A stretch of 64,000 nt of DNA from CBDFNC01 sp965249895 (GTDB taxonomy: Bacteria; Pseudomonadota; Gammaproteobacteria; Enterobacterales; CBDFNC01), in NCBI GenBank assembly GCA_965249895.1, contig CBDFNC010000005.1, forward strand, positions 2,950,370 through 3,014,369. Direction: 5' to 3'. Positions 1 to 9,395 of this stretch are shown one piece after another (the first letter of the stretch is position 1; the number at the start of each line of letters is the position of its first letter). Under the pieces are notes generated by a model that searched no databases, was not told the DNA's origin, and worked only from the letters and a program-made list of their open reading frames with translations. Both the position numbers and the translations under genes were made by a program.

Positions 1-2098
1 TTAGGCCACTGCGCTTAATGACTTCTATCCATTCACTGGCCAGCAAATCTACAGTTTGAAACTCCAAGGTCGAGCGGTTAACGCTGACTTCGATATGTGT
101 AAAACCTTCCTTGTGCAGCTGGTTAACCTCAAAACAAGCCTGTTCCAACACCAGCTCACCTAGCTGCTGGATCAAACCAGACTCTTCAGCCAGCGGAACA
201 AAAACATCGGGCGAAATGAAGCCGTGTATCGGGTGCTGCCAACGAACCAGGGCTTCGAGCTTGGTCGTTTTTCCACTAAGATTCTCGATAATGGGTTGAT
301 AAAAAACGGTGAGATTTTTCTCTTTTATTGCCTCAGCCAGATCAACCCTTAACTCATGTTGTCGCTGAGCCGTTCTAGCCATTTCACTCTGATAGCATAC
401 TCTTTGATTACGACCGGATTTCTTGGCAGCAAACAGAGCCTGATCAGCGTTCTGCATCAAGTTTTCACTACAGTTAGCATCAGCGGGGAAAAGTGTTATG
501 CCCATACAGGCAGAAATATACAATTGCTGATTTTCCAGCCGAAACCCTTGGGAAAATGCGCCCAAAATTTGTTTGGCAAACACTTCCGCCTGACGTTTAC
601 TAACTATATCCGGGATAATAAAAGAAAATTCATCCCCCCCCAGTCGTGCCAGGTAGTCCTGTTTGCGCAGTCGAGTCTTTAGCCGTCCCGCCACTCGCTT
701 CAGTAACTGGTCTCCAGACAGGTGGTCCAGGTTGTTGTTTACCGATTTAAAATCATCCAAGTTCAGGTGCAAGAGAGCAAACTTTTTTTCCGGCCCCAGT
801 CTCACCCTGGTGTTTAGTTCCAGATGAAAGGACCGCCGGTTGGGTAATTGGGTCAGTAAATCGACACCTGTAATAACCCTTGGTTTTTCTTCTGCCTTGC
901 TTGGCTGCAGCATAACAATAAAATACTCGGTATCACCTTTTTGGTTTCGCACCGCCGTCACATTAGCATTCGCGAGCACCAGATCACCTGTTTTAGTTAA
1001 ATAGCGCTTGTTGACGCTAAAACTATCCTCCACACCTTTTAACAGGTCCTTATATTGGGAGCGGGTTTTTAATCCATCTTCTGGGTAAGTTATTTGCCTT
1101 ACATTCAGTTTATCCAGTTCGCCATATCCCAATAATTTGCGGCCACAAGGGTTGATCCAGGAAATACTACCGTCAACCTCCAGCCTCATTAAGCTTACTG
1201 GGAAGCTATTCACTATGGTTTCCAGTAACTTGTCTTTTTCCTCTCCACGGCGTTGCATTACCTTCTGTCGCGTGACGTCCTGAGTAATGCCGCTCAGCTT
1301 AACTATCCTGCCTTGGTTGTCCTTAATGACACTGACATTGGCATTCAGCCACTTTGGTATCCCCCTGGCAGAAATAATGCGGTAATAAAATGAATACGGG
1401 CTAGCTATCTGTCCCTGAGCTAGCTGTTTCAGCTTGGCTTGCATTTTTTTTCTGTCACCAGGCACTATATATTTAGCCAATTTATCCAGTGTCATGATCT
1501 GTGAATAAGGCTCAAGATCAAATAATAGATAGGCGCCTTCCGACCATTGTACGGCCATATCGGCCAAGTCAACTTCCCAGCTGCCAATACGCCCAATACT
1601 TGGGGCGTCTTTCAGGAAACTTGCACCGCTGTTTTGCTCCAGTTCTTTTGCCAGTAACCCCTTCAGCGAGGTGAGTAGCTCCCGCCGCCAGTCGGGCTCT
1701 ATGCCCTGTTCAAACGTGAGCATGCAGACACCCAGGGGTTCACCTTCTTGGCTCTGGATACATACTCCCATATAGGCTTTGGCTTGCCATTGCCGGAGCT
1801 GATTAGCCAGGGGGAACTGATGCTGAAGACCTTGTTTGATGACACAAAAACCTTGGGAAAGCGTATTGGCACAGGGAGCATCTTGAATACGATAGGAGAA
1901 ATTAGCCAGGATCTTGCCCTTACTGTATACGGCTTGAGTCACCAGCTTGGTCTTGTCGGTATTCACACAAGCAACCACGGCCTGCTGCGCCCGACAAAGG
2001 CTTACCAGCTCCTGCACTGTAGCATTAAAAAATTTCTGCTCCCGCAGATGGGCCACGCGATTAACAAAGCGATTGATGGCGGTCAGCGCCGAAGTCAT
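1..2098 (-). CDS. GAF-PAS-PAS-GGDEF-EAL cyclic-di-GMP protein, C-terminus cut by window edge
   Basis: The minus-strand frame opens at an ATG at 2098 and is still open at base 1, so the 3' end is missing. The translation shows an N-terminal GAF-like region (about residues 20-150), two PAS-type regions (about 185-410), a GGDEF domain with an intact LGGDEF motif near residue 486, and the first part of an EAL domain with the EALVRW motif near residue 614. Both signature motifs are intact, so diguanylate cyclase and phosphodiesterase activity are both possible; which dominates cannot be told. No membrane segment is visible, so it is probably a cytoplasmic sensor. The codons for the GGDEF motif contain a run of eight G, a possible slippage site. 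The domain calls are firm; the ligand is unknown. Confidence 0.9.
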   Translation of the reverse strand, partial: MTSALTAINRFVNRVAHLREQKFFNATVQELVSLCRAQQAVVACVNTDKTKLVTQAVYSKGKILANFSYRIQDAPCANTLSQGFCVIKQGLQHQFPLANQLRQWQAKAYMGVCIQSQEGEPLGVCMLTFEQGIEPDWRRELLTSLKGLLAKELEQNSGASFLKDAPSIGRIGSWEVDLADMAVQWSEGAYLLFDLEPYSQIMTLDKLAKYIVPGDRKKMQAKLKQLAQGQIASPYSFYYRIISARGIPKWLNANVSVIKDNQGRIVKLSGITQDVTRQKVMQRRGEEKDKLLETIVNSFPVSLMRLEVDGSISWINPCGRKLLGYGELDKLNVRQITYPEDGLKTRSQYKDLLKGVEDSFSVNKRYLTKTGDLVLANANVTAVRNQKGDTEYFIVMLQPSKAEEKPRVITGVDLLTQLPNRRSFHLELNTRVRLGPEKKFALLHLNLDDFKSVNNNLDHLSGDQLLKRVAGRLKTRLRKQDYLARLGGDEFSFIIPDIVSKRQAEVFAKQILGAFSQGFRLENQQLYISACMGITLFPADANCSENLMQNADQALFAAKKSGRNQRVCYQSEMARTAQRQHELRVDLAEAIKEKNLTVFYQPIIENLSGKTTKLEALVRWQHPIHGFISPDVFVPLAEESGLIQQLGELVLEQACFEVNQLHKEGFTHIEVSVNRSTLEFQTVDLLASEWIEVIKRSGL

Positions 2099-2333
2099 CA
2101 AAAACATCCTGATATTTTAGATAGCTGACGATTCTACTGGAAAAAATGATACTTTATGGAGACTTGATATAGATTTGAGAAGAAAGTCGAAAAACACCCG
2201 CAAAGGAGAACACAACAAACCTTTCGGCTGGTACTCATTTGTCTACTTTCTCCCTGAATAGAGCTATTTATATAATGCCAATATTCAGTAGTATTGCTGC
2301 TAACGTGGGAGCTTTAGCGGATAGCATCGAGGC

Positions 2334-2362
2334 AATAAAAACACGGGCGCTAATTGCCCGTG
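2334..2362 (-). terminator. Rho-independent terminator of prlC
   Basis: A 7-bp perfect stem (CACGGGC/GCCCGTG, 2342-2348 with 2356-2362) is followed on the minus strand by a T-rich run. It lies 15 bases beyond the prlC stop codon and fits a classical terminator for that gene. Confidence 0.75.
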
Positions 2363-2376
2363 CCGCCTGGTTTTAT

Positions 2377-4416
2377 CTATCCTTTAATACCGCTATGGCG
2401 CAATAGCGCATCTATCTGAGGCTCACGCCCCATAAAGCCTTTAAACAACTCCATCGGCTGTTGTGAACCACCTTTCTCAAGGATATTAGTTAAGAAATCA
2501 TGACCAGTTTTCGAATTAAAAATTCCTTCTTGTTCAAATCGAGAAAACGCGTCTGCCGATAATACTTCGGCCCACTTATAGCTGTAATAGCCAGCCGAAT
2601 AACCACCGGCAAAGATGTGACTGAAGCCGTGCTGGAAACGGTTAAAAGCGGGTGGAATAAACGCTGACACCTGCGACCTAACTTCATCCAAGACCTGCTG
2701 AATATTGCCACCAGCTGCTGGCTGGTATTCCAGGTGCATGCGGAAATCGAACAGGGAAAATTCAAGCTGTCTCACCATCATCAGGGCCGAGTGGTAGTTT
2801 TTCGCCGCCAACATGCGTTCAAGCAGCGCCTTCGGCAGGGGTTCGCCTGTTTCATAATGGCCGGAAATAAAACCTAACGCTTCACTTTCCCAGCACCAGT
2901 TCTCCATAAATTGACTCGGTAATTCCACCGCATCCCAGGGCACGCCATTAATGCCGGAAACACCGGATGTTTCGATTTGGGTGAGCATATGATGGATACC
3001 GTGACCAAACTCATGGAATAAGGTAGTGACTTCATCATGGGTAAACAGAGCCGGCTTGCCACCAACGGGTTTATTAAAGTTGCAGGTTAAGTAAGCAACA
3101 GGCTTTTGCAATACACCATCTTGTTGACGACGCCTTACCAGGCAATCATTCATCCAGGCACCGCCACGTTTGTGCTCTCTGACGTACAGGTCTAGATAAA
3201 AACTTCCCCGGAGTTCGTCCTGCTGGTCAAAAATATGGAAGTGACGTACATCAGGATGCCAGCTATCTACCCCCTTGGCCTCTTCAATACGCAGGCCAAA
3301 CAGGCGCTTGACCACTTCAAACAAGCCGTTAACCACTTTTTCTTCAGGGAAATAAGGTCTCAGCTCCTCTGCGGATATTGAATAGGTATGCTGCTTTAGC
3401 TTCTCTCCGAAGTAACCCACATCCCAGGCGTTAATATCATCCACACCATAATGCTGCTTAGCAAAGGCCCTTAGCTCAGCTAATTCCTGCTGCGCCTGAG
3501 GTTTGGATTTCTCTGCCAAACCATCAAGGAAGGCCAGTACCTGTTCAGGTGACTCCGCCATTTTGGTAGCCAGGCTGTCCTGGGCAAAATTATCAAAACC
3601 AAGCAGTTGAGAGACTTCATGCCTGAGGGCCAAGGTTTCTTCCATCACCTCGCTATTATCCCATTTCCCCCCATATGGACCCTGATCAGAGGCGCGGGTA
3701 ACAAAGGCTGTATACACTTCCTCTCTTAGCTCCTGGTTATCGGCATAAGTCATCACCGGCAGGTAGCTTGGAAAATCCAGCGTAAATAAGTACCCTTCTT
3801 GCTCTTTAACCGCCGCCGCTTCTTTTGCCGCAACAATAGCAGATCCGGGCAATCCAACTAACTCTTGCTCATCTTTAACCAATTTGCTCCAGGCTAAAGT
3901 AGCATCCATCACGTTATTGCTAAACTGAGAAGCCAGCTCAGATAGTCGGCTTTTGATTTGGCCATATCTTTGTTTTTGCTCTTCTGCCAGGGCAATACCA
4001 GATAATTTGAAATCACGCAGCGTGTCCTGAATATATTTCTGCTGCTCAAGCTTTAGCTTAGGGTATTCAGCACTCTCACTTATCTGTTTATACGCCTCAT
4101 ACAAGCCTTGATGTTGGCCCACAAAAGTACCGTATTCTGACAGTAAGGGTAAACAAGCGTCATGAGCAGCTCTTAGCTCATCGGTATTCACCACGGCATT
4201 CATATGAGAAACAGGTGACCAAACCTTAGATAAGCGATCTGATATCTCATCCAGTGGCTGGATCAAGTTATTCCAGGAGTAAGGACCACCGGATAACAAG
4301 GCAGCTATTTTTGCTTTGGCATCGCTTATGGTCTGCTCTACAGCAGGCTGAACGTGTTCGGGTTTGATCAGGCTAAATTGAGGGAGTCCAGAATAATCGA
4401 CCAGTGGGTTATCCAT
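2377..4416 (-). CDS. prlC: Oligopeptidase A (M3 zinc metallopeptidase)
   Basis: This is a 679-residue thimet-type (M3 family) peptidase, the usual length for oligopeptidase A. The zinc motif HEFGH lies at about residues 468-472, preceded by the family-typical TTLF and followed by a GxNG-type stretch. In enterobacteria the enzyme degrades cytosolic oligopeptides and cleaved signal peptides. No signal peptide is present, in line with a cytoplasmic enzyme. The gene appears monocistronic: the next upstream gene is divergent and a terminator follows directly. The ATG at 4416 gives an N-terminus that matches the family (MDNPL); the ribosome-binding site is weak (AGAG). Confidence 0.95.
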   Translation of the reverse strand: MDNPLVDYSGLPQFSLIKPEHVQPAVEQTISDAKAKIAALLSGGPYSWNNLIQPLDEISDRLSKVWSPVSHMNAVVNTDELRAAHDACLPLLSEYGTFVGQHQGLYEAYKQISESAEYPKLKLEQQKYIQDTLRDFKLSGIALAEEQKQRYGQIKSRLSELASQFSNNVMDATLAWSKLVKDEQELVGLPGSAIVAAKEAAAVKEQEGYLFTLDFPSYLPVMTYADNQELREEVYTAFVTRASDQGPYGGKWDNSEVMEETLALRHEVSQLLGFDNFAQDSLATKMAESPEQVLAFLDGLAEKSKPQAQQELAELRAFAKQHYGVDDINAWDVGYFGEKLKQHTYSISAEELRPYFPEEKVVNGLFEVVKRLFGLRIEEAKGVDSWHPDVRHFHIFDQQDELRGSFYLDLYVREHKRGGAWMNDCLVRRRQQDGVLQKPVAYLTCNFNKPVGGKPALFTHDEVTTLFHEFGHGIHHMLTQIETSGVSGINGVPWDAVELPSQFMENWCWESEALGFISGHYETGEPLPKALLERMLAAKNYHSALMMVRQLEFSLFDFRMHLEYQPAAGGNIQQVLDEVRSQVSAFIPPAFNRFQHGFSHIFAGGYSAGYYSYKWAEVLSADAFSRFEQEGIFNSKTGHDFLTNILEKGGSQQPMELFKGFMGREPQIDALLRHSGIKG

Positions 4417-4832
4417 AGGGTTCTCTTTGTTAGAGGAAGATGTATATAACTAAATAAGGTCCAATATTGCCTAAATCAAGGCCAGCTATTTGTTTAATCA
4501 CACAATTCTGACCACTTCCCCTTGACTTGTCTGCGTTTATTGGCAAATTTAACAAGTTCTAATTTAAGCTAGAGGATTTTTGGTGCAGACAATCACCCGG
4601 ATATGACACAATTCCAGCGCAAGATGTTCGATAGGAGTGCTAGAAGGGTCTATGATCTGAGTATTCACTAGTGAAGGTAGAATATGACAGTCTCCCCATC
4701 TGCTACCCAGCAAGTATTGAACCTAGCCCGACCAATCTTCAACGAGCGCCTTACTGGAATCGTCTCAACTTAACAGCGCCTATTGTGCAACACGTGAATA
4801 ATGAAGACCAGGAAGTATAACCTGGCACAGGG
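4417..4832. other. Intergenic region between prlC and a sensor kinase
   Basis: These 416 bases separate two divergent genes and must hold both promoters. I see no structured RNA, long inverted repeat or convincing gene. A 29-codon frame starting at 4684 has no ribosome-binding site and is not annotated. Confidence 0.5.
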
Positions 4833-6812
4833 ATGAGCATAGAAATGCCCAACTTGATAACAAAATTAAAGAAGTCAGCCTCGCAAAATAGTCTCTCATT
4901 CAGGCTGCTTTCCTATATTTTGCTTTGTAGTACCGTATTAGCCCTAGTGATCACTATGATCCAACTTCTTTGGGACTACCGCAAAGATGTAGGGATGATC
5001 GAAGACAGTATTAGTCAGATCGAAGCCAGCTTTTTACAGCCCATAGCAGCCAGCTTATGGAACCTGGATGAAGAGCAGGTGCAGGTGCAAATTGAAGGCA
5101 TAATGAACCTGCCCAATATGCAATATGTGCTAATCAAGGAGATCCTTGGTAGCTCAGAAGTCCCGCTATTGGAAAAAGGTCTGCATAAACAGCATTTCGA
5201 TATTAGCCGTCAGTTTGACCTGGTTTACCAAGGAGAGATCGTTGGCAAGCTACTGGTCGCAGCCTCGCTGGATCAGGTCTATCAGCGCCTCATCGAAAAA
5301 TCCATGCTTATCCTGGTCAGCCAGACCATCAAGACCCTGGTTGTTTCCATCTGTATCTTACTGATTATTTATTATCTGGTGATCCGCCACATAAACCGTA
5401 TTGTCGATTACACTCGCACTTTTAAGCTGGAGGATGTAGGTTATGCCCTCAAGCTGGAAGGCAGAGCTGACAAACCTGAAAAACCCGATGAACTGGATAC
5501 CCTTGCCAGCACATTTAATCAAATGCGAGATAAAATAGTCTCTGAGTTAAGGGCCAAGGAAAAGTCAAACAAACAACTGGAAAGAGAGCGTGATTTCTCC
5601 GCCACCATCATCAATTCTTCCACTACCGTTATCTGTTGCCTGAACGAAGACCTTAGCATCTCCAATATCAATCCAGCTGGCGTAGTATTAACGGGTTATA
5701 GCCAGGAAGAGATGACTGGCCGAAATTGGCTAAACCTTTTTGTGGACGAAGAGCATAAAGAGAATTTGCTGGAAAAACTAAAAGAAAACAAAGCCGTCAA
5801 AGATTTAGAAGTTTCCATGACTGACCAAATGAGTGAAACCAATATCTTACTATGGAGCTTTGCACCTTTTTACGAAGGCGATAAATTTAAGTTTTACATC
5901 GGTTTTGGTTATGACGTATCTCCCCTTAAACGAGTGGAGCAGGAGATCAAACAGCTTAACGATGAACTCGAGGAAAAAGTTCAATTAAGAACAGCTAGTC
6001 TGAAAGACAGTAACCATCAGTTAGTTGAAGCCTTTGATGAACTTAAACGCGCCCAACAGACTCTTGTGGAATCGGAAAAAATGGCTTCGCTGGGCAGCTT
6101 AGTCGCCGGTGTCGCCCATGAGATCAATACCCCCATAGGTATCAGTGTCACAGCATCTTCCTTTTTACAGGAGCAGACCCGCAGACTCTCTGCCAAGGTT
6201 GCTGAAGGTAAACTCACCCGCTCCTTTATTGAAGATCTCATCGCCAACCTGGACGAATCATCGGAATTACTACTGGGGAACCTGAAACGAGCTTCAGACC
6301 TTATCAGCAGCTTTAAGCAGGTTGCCGTGGACCAATCCAGTGAAGCTTGTTATACCTTTAACCTCGCCGACAACCTGAATCAGGTTGTCACCTCCCTAAG
6401 CCATAAACTAAAGAAATCTCGTTGTGAAGTGGTCACAAGTTGCGACCAGAAATTAATGATTAACAGTTTCCCTGGCAGTTTTACCCAGATTTACTCCAAC
6501 CTGATCATCAATTCGGTCACCCATGGTTTCGATGACTGGGATGGTGAAAGAAAGATCTCCATAAATATTACTGAGGCTGAGCAAAGGTTAAATATCGAAT
6601 ACAAGGACAGCGGAAAAGGTATCGAAGATTATATTGCCAAGCGTATTTTCGATCCTTTTGTCACCTCCAAGCGAGGCCAGGGCGGCAGCGGCCTCGGAAC
6701 CCATGTGATCTATAACCTGGTGGTTCAGCTTCTGAAAGGTAAGATCAGCTTCGAAACTCAGAAAAACGAAGGAGTTCGTTTCCATATTTCGATTCCTTAT
6801 CTGCCCACTTAA
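4833..6812 (+). CDS. Membrane-bound PAS sensor histidine kinase
   Basis: The 659-residue protein has a membrane segment at about residues 22-47, an extracytoplasmic region to about 155, a second membrane segment at about 158-184, a HAMP-like linker, a PAS domain (about 255-370), a coiled coil, and a kinase core. The phospho-acceptor is His429 in GVAHEINTPIG. The ATPase part carries DSGKGIED and a GGSGLGTH G-box. The wide gap between the H-box and the N-box and the helical insert resemble the HATPase class often seen in chemotaxis- or dicarboxylate-linked kinases. No response regulator is adjacent, so its partner is encoded elsewhere. The alternative start at 4845 would shorten it by four residues. 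The signal is unknown. Confidence 0.88.
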   Translation: MSIEMPNLITKLKKSASQNSLSFRLLSYILLCSTVLALVITMIQLLWDYRKDVGMIEDSISQIEASFLQPIAASLWNLDEEQVQVQIEGIMNLPNMQYVLIKEILGSSEVPLLEKGLHKQHFDISRQFDLVYQGEIVGKLLVAASLDQVYQRLIEKSMLILVSQTIKTLVVSICILLIIYYLVIRHINRIVDYTRTFKLEDVGYALKLEGRADKPEKPDELDTLASTFNQMRDKIVSELRAKEKSNKQLERERDFSATIINSSTTVICCLNEDLSISNINPAGVVLTGYSQEEMTGRNWLNLFVDEEHKENLLEKLKENKAVKDLEVSMTDQMSETNILLWSFAPFYEGDKFKFYIGFGYDVSPLKRVEQEIKQLNDELEEKVQLRTASLKDSNHQLVEAFDELKRAQQTLVESEKMASLGSLVAGVAHEINTPIGISVTASSFLQEQTRRLSAKVAEGKLTRSFIEDLIANLDESSELLLGNLKRASDLISSFKQVAVDQSSEACYTFNLADNLNQVVTSLSHKLKKSRCEVVTSCDQKLMINSFPGSFTQIYSNLIINSVTHGFDDWDGERKISINITEAEQRLNIEYKDSGKGIEDYIAKRIFDPFVTSKRGQGGSGLGTHVIYNLVVQLLKGKISFETQKNEGVRFHISIPYLPT

Positions 6813-6840
6813 CCCTGTCCACATATACTCTTTTCCGTTT

Positions 6841-6875
6841 GTGTGCTGTGGTAATTAACTAACACCACAGCACAC
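6841..6875. repeat. 12-bp perfect inverted repeat between kinase gene and gor
   Basis: GTGTGCTGTGGT (6841-6852) and ACCACAGCACAC (6864-6875) are exact reverse complements around an 11-base AT-rich centre. There is no T-run on either side, so it is not a classical terminator. It could end the kinase transcript or be a protein-binding palindrome upstream of gor. Confidence 0.7.
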
Positions 6876-6991
6876 ACTGTAATGACAAACAGCGATAGCC
6901 TCCTGCCTAATCACACCAGCGACGGCCTATTTAATTACTTGTATTTGGTGGTTAAAGCCATAAAATCAGCTAAAAACATCTGGAGAGACTC

Positions 6992-8347
6992 ATGGCTAAG
7001 CACTTTGATTATATCTGTATCGGCGGCGGAAGCGGCGGTATCGCATCAGCAAATAGAGCAGCAATGCATGGCGCAAAAGTAGCCATCGTCGAAGCTAAAG
7101 CACTGGGAGGCACCTGCGTAAACGTGGGTTGTGTACCCAAAAAGGTCATGTGGCACGGTGCCCAGGTTGCAGAAGCCATCAAACTCTACGCGCCGGATTA
7201 CGGGTTTGACCTGGAGATAAAAGACTTTAACTGGGCTAGATTGGTTGAAAACCGCGAAGCTTATATCCATAGGATCCATCAGTCCTACGACCGGGTATTA
7301 GGCAACAATAATGTAGGAGTTATCAAGGGCTTCGCTACCTTTGTTGACAATAAAACCGTCGAAGTCAATGGCGAGCATTACACGGCAGACCATATTCTTA
7401 TTGCTGTTGGCGGCGCTCCCACCATTCCAGATGTACCAGGCGCCGAGTTTGGCATAGATTCCAACGGATTTTTTGAACTCCAGGAACAACCTAAACGTGT
7501 TGCCGTTGTCGGCGCCGGATATATTGCGGTAGAAATCGCCGGAGTGCTTAACAGCCTGGGCAGCGAAACCCATTTATTTGTCCGTAAACACGCCCCGCTG
7601 CGTACCTTCGACCCTATGATAGTTGAAACCATAGTCGAAGTGATGAAAGAAGAAGGCCCTCGACTGCACACTGACTCGGTACCAAAACAGGTGATCAAAG
7701 AAGCTGACGGCAGCCTGACTCTGGAGCTGGAAAACGGTGAAAGCTGCAATGTAGATACCCTGATTTGGGCTATCGGCCGCAGTCCGGAAACTAACAAAAT
7801 TAACCTGGCTGTCACCGGTGTAGAAACCAACGAATATGGTTATATCAAGGTCGACGAGCAGCAAACTACTACCACGCCGGGCATTTATTGTGTCGGTGAT
7901 ATTATGGAAGGGGGAATCGAGCTGACCCCAGTGGCAGTAAAAGCAGGTCGCTTATTGTCGGAACGTCTGTTTAACAATCAAACTGACGCCAAGATGGACT
8001 ATAACCTGGTGCCTACAGTGGTATTCAGTCATCCACCCATAGGCACCATTGGCCTTACGGAAGATCAGGCTAACGAGCAATACGGTGAAGAAAACGTCAC
8101 TGTATACAGCTCAGGGTTTACCGCTATGTACACGGCTATCACTCAGCACAGGCAGCCTTGTAAGATGAAACTGGTATGTGCCGGGCCAGAAGAGAAAGTA
8201 GTGGGTCTGCACGGTATCGGTTTTGCTGTGGACGAAATGATCCAAGGTTTTGCTGTTGCGATGAAAATGGGCGCCACTAAAGCGGACTTCGATAGCATAG
8301 TAGCCATACACCCCACAGGCTCCGAAGAGTTCGTTACCATGAGATAA
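6992..8347 (+). CDS. gor: Glutathione-disulfide reductase
   Basis: A 451-residue flavoprotein of the pyridine nucleotide-disulfide oxidoreductase family, the length of bacterial glutathione reductase. The N-terminal FAD-binding GGGSGG is at residues 11-16, and the redox pair is Cys42/Cys47 in GGTCVNVGCVPKK. A second Rossmann motif (GAGYIAVE) binds NADPH and the C-terminus holds the conserved HPTGSEEF catalytic His-Glu segment. It reduces oxidised glutathione in the cytosol. A GGAGAG ribosome-binding site precedes the ATG at 6992; the longer frame starting at 6882 in another phase is spurious. Monocistronic, with a hairpin terminator after the stop. Confidence 0.95.
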   Translation: MAKHFDYICIGGGSGGIASANRAAMHGAKVAIVEAKALGGTCVNVGCVPKKVMWHGAQVAEAIKLYAPDYGFDLEIKDFNWARLVENREAYIHRIHQSYDRVLGNNNVGVIKGFATFVDNKTVEVNGEHYTADHILIAVGGAPTIPDVPGAEFGIDSNGFFELQEQPKRVAVVGAGYIAVEIAGVLNSLGSETHLFVRKHAPLRTFDPMIVETIVEVMKEEGPRLHTDSVPKQVIKEADGSLTLELENGESCNVDTLIWAIGRSPETNKINLAVTGVETNEYGYIKVDEQQTTTTPGIYCVGDIMEGGIELTPVAVKAGRLLSERLFNNQTDAKMDYNLVPTVVFSHPPIGTIGLTEDQANEQYGEENVTVYSSGFTAMYTAITQHRQPCKMKLVCAGPEEKVVGLHGIGFAVDEMIQGFAVAMKMGATKADFDSIVAIHPTGSEEFVTMR

Positions 8348-8354
8348 GCAATAT

Positions 8355-8379
8355 GGCCGGGAGTCTTCTCCTGGCCTTT
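8355..8379 (+). terminator. Hairpin terminator between gor and the LysR gene
   Basis: GGCCGGGAG and CTCCTGGCC pair around a TCTT loop (one G-T wobble), followed by a short TTTA. It sits in the 38-base gap between two convergent genes and probably serves gor. Confidence 0.6.
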
Positions 8380-8385
8380 ACCCTT

Positions 8386-9279
8386 CTAAATTCCCTGCTT
8401 ACTAACCAACTGTCTAATCTGCGCTAAAAACCAGTCATACCTTGTTGCTAAAGGACGAGATTTTTTAGTGACTAAAAACAGCTCTTCACATACAAGTTGC
8501 TCTGTGGGCATAACATAAATCAGCGCTTGCTGCGCAAACGAGTGAACTGCGCTGGTCGGTAGTATTGTATAACCTAAACCCGCAGCAACCGGCAACAAGA
8601 TCTGGCTTAGCTGATTAATATATCCGCTCTTGTTTAGCCGCTCCACACTCTGATATTCATCGGCAAAATTTGCACTCAATAACTGCTGGGCATAATGCGC
8701 ACCGTCCGGGTGGTCAATAAAACCCAGGGTATCTAAACACGAAAAATTGACCGGCTTGTTATGGTATGCACTTGGCAGGACCAGACAAAGCGGCTCAACC
8801 CCCAATAAGCTTTGTTCCAGTTCAGGGGATCCGCTCCGTTGAGTGACGATACCTATATCAGCCTGATTACCAACAACATCACTGATAATCCTCTGGTTAG
8901 GCGCGGCTTCCACAGAAATAACCAGTTCTGGATATGCTTTTTGCCTGGCCAGAAGCGGAGCATAAAGCAACATAGCCATTGAGCCAGAGCAAGCTATTCG
9001 GCATTCTCCCACATAGGGATCATCACGCTGAAGTGACTTAAAAAGCACTTCCTCATCCAATTTTCTTTTACAAGCAAACTGATATAAAGCCTCGCCAGCA
9101 TGAGTGAGCTCAAACCGCTTAGCAAACCGATGCAGCAAGGGCACACCAGTTTGTGCTTCCAGCTTTTTAATATGCTGACTGACCCCAGGCTGGGTCATAA
9201 ATAATTTTTCGGCGGTTTGAGTGAAATGCCCCACCTCGACCAGGGTAATAAATGTCTGCAACCACTGATTATTAAGCAT
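8386..9279 (-). CDS. LysR-family transcriptional regulator
   Basis: 297 residues, the family length. An N-terminal winged helix-turn-helix (about residues 3-62, with FTQTAEKLFMTQPGVSQHIKKLE) is followed by a substrate-binding domain of two lobes. It is divergent from a VOC-family gene at 9396, with 116 bases between the starts and a palindrome in the gap. This is the usual arrangement for a LysR protein controlling its neighbour, so it probably regulates the VOC gene; the effector is unknown. Confidence 0.92.
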   Translation of the reverse strand: MLNNQWLQTFITLVEVGHFTQTAEKLFMTQPGVSQHIKKLEAQTGVPLLHRFAKRFELTHAGEALYQFACKRKLDEEVLFKSLQRDDPYVGECRIACSGSMAMLLYAPLLARQKAYPELVISVEAAPNQRIISDVVGNQADIGIVTQRSGSPELEQSLLGVEPLCLVLPSAYHNKPVNFSCLDTLGFIDHPDGAHYAQQLLSANFADEYQSVERLNKSGYINQLSQILLPVAAGLGYTILPTSAVHSFAQQALIYVMPTEQLVCEELFLVTKKSRPLATRYDWFLAQIRQLVSKQGI

Positions 9280-9304
9280 ATAGAGATCACTTTTAATAAC
9301 GTTT

Positions 9305-9333
9305 AATTATCATATCAAGAATATTTGATAATT
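9305..9333. promoter_or_regulatory. Nested palindrome, candidate LysR operator
   Basis: AATTATCA (9305-9312) and TGATAATT (9326-9333) form a perfect inverted repeat, and inside it TATCAA and TTGATA form a second one. It lies between the divergent LysR and VOC genes, where a LysR-type binding site (T-N11-A class) is expected. The match to a specific regulator is inference. Confidence 0.45.
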
Positions 9334-9395
9334 TAACTTTTACATCTTCCTTTTCTAAACTGGGGTCAATTAAAAATGAGATTGAGGAAGTATTT

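Noticed and set aside
1748..2128. A 126-codon plus-strand frame
   Set aside because: Antisense to the GAF/PAS part of the GGDEF-EAL gene, which has clear domain content.
4684..4773. Small 29-codon gene before the kinase
   Set aside because: No ribosome-binding site, no recognisable features, and chance is a sufficient explanation.
7378..7830. A 150-codon minus-strand frame
   Set aside because: Shadow of gor in the opposite strand; no family features.
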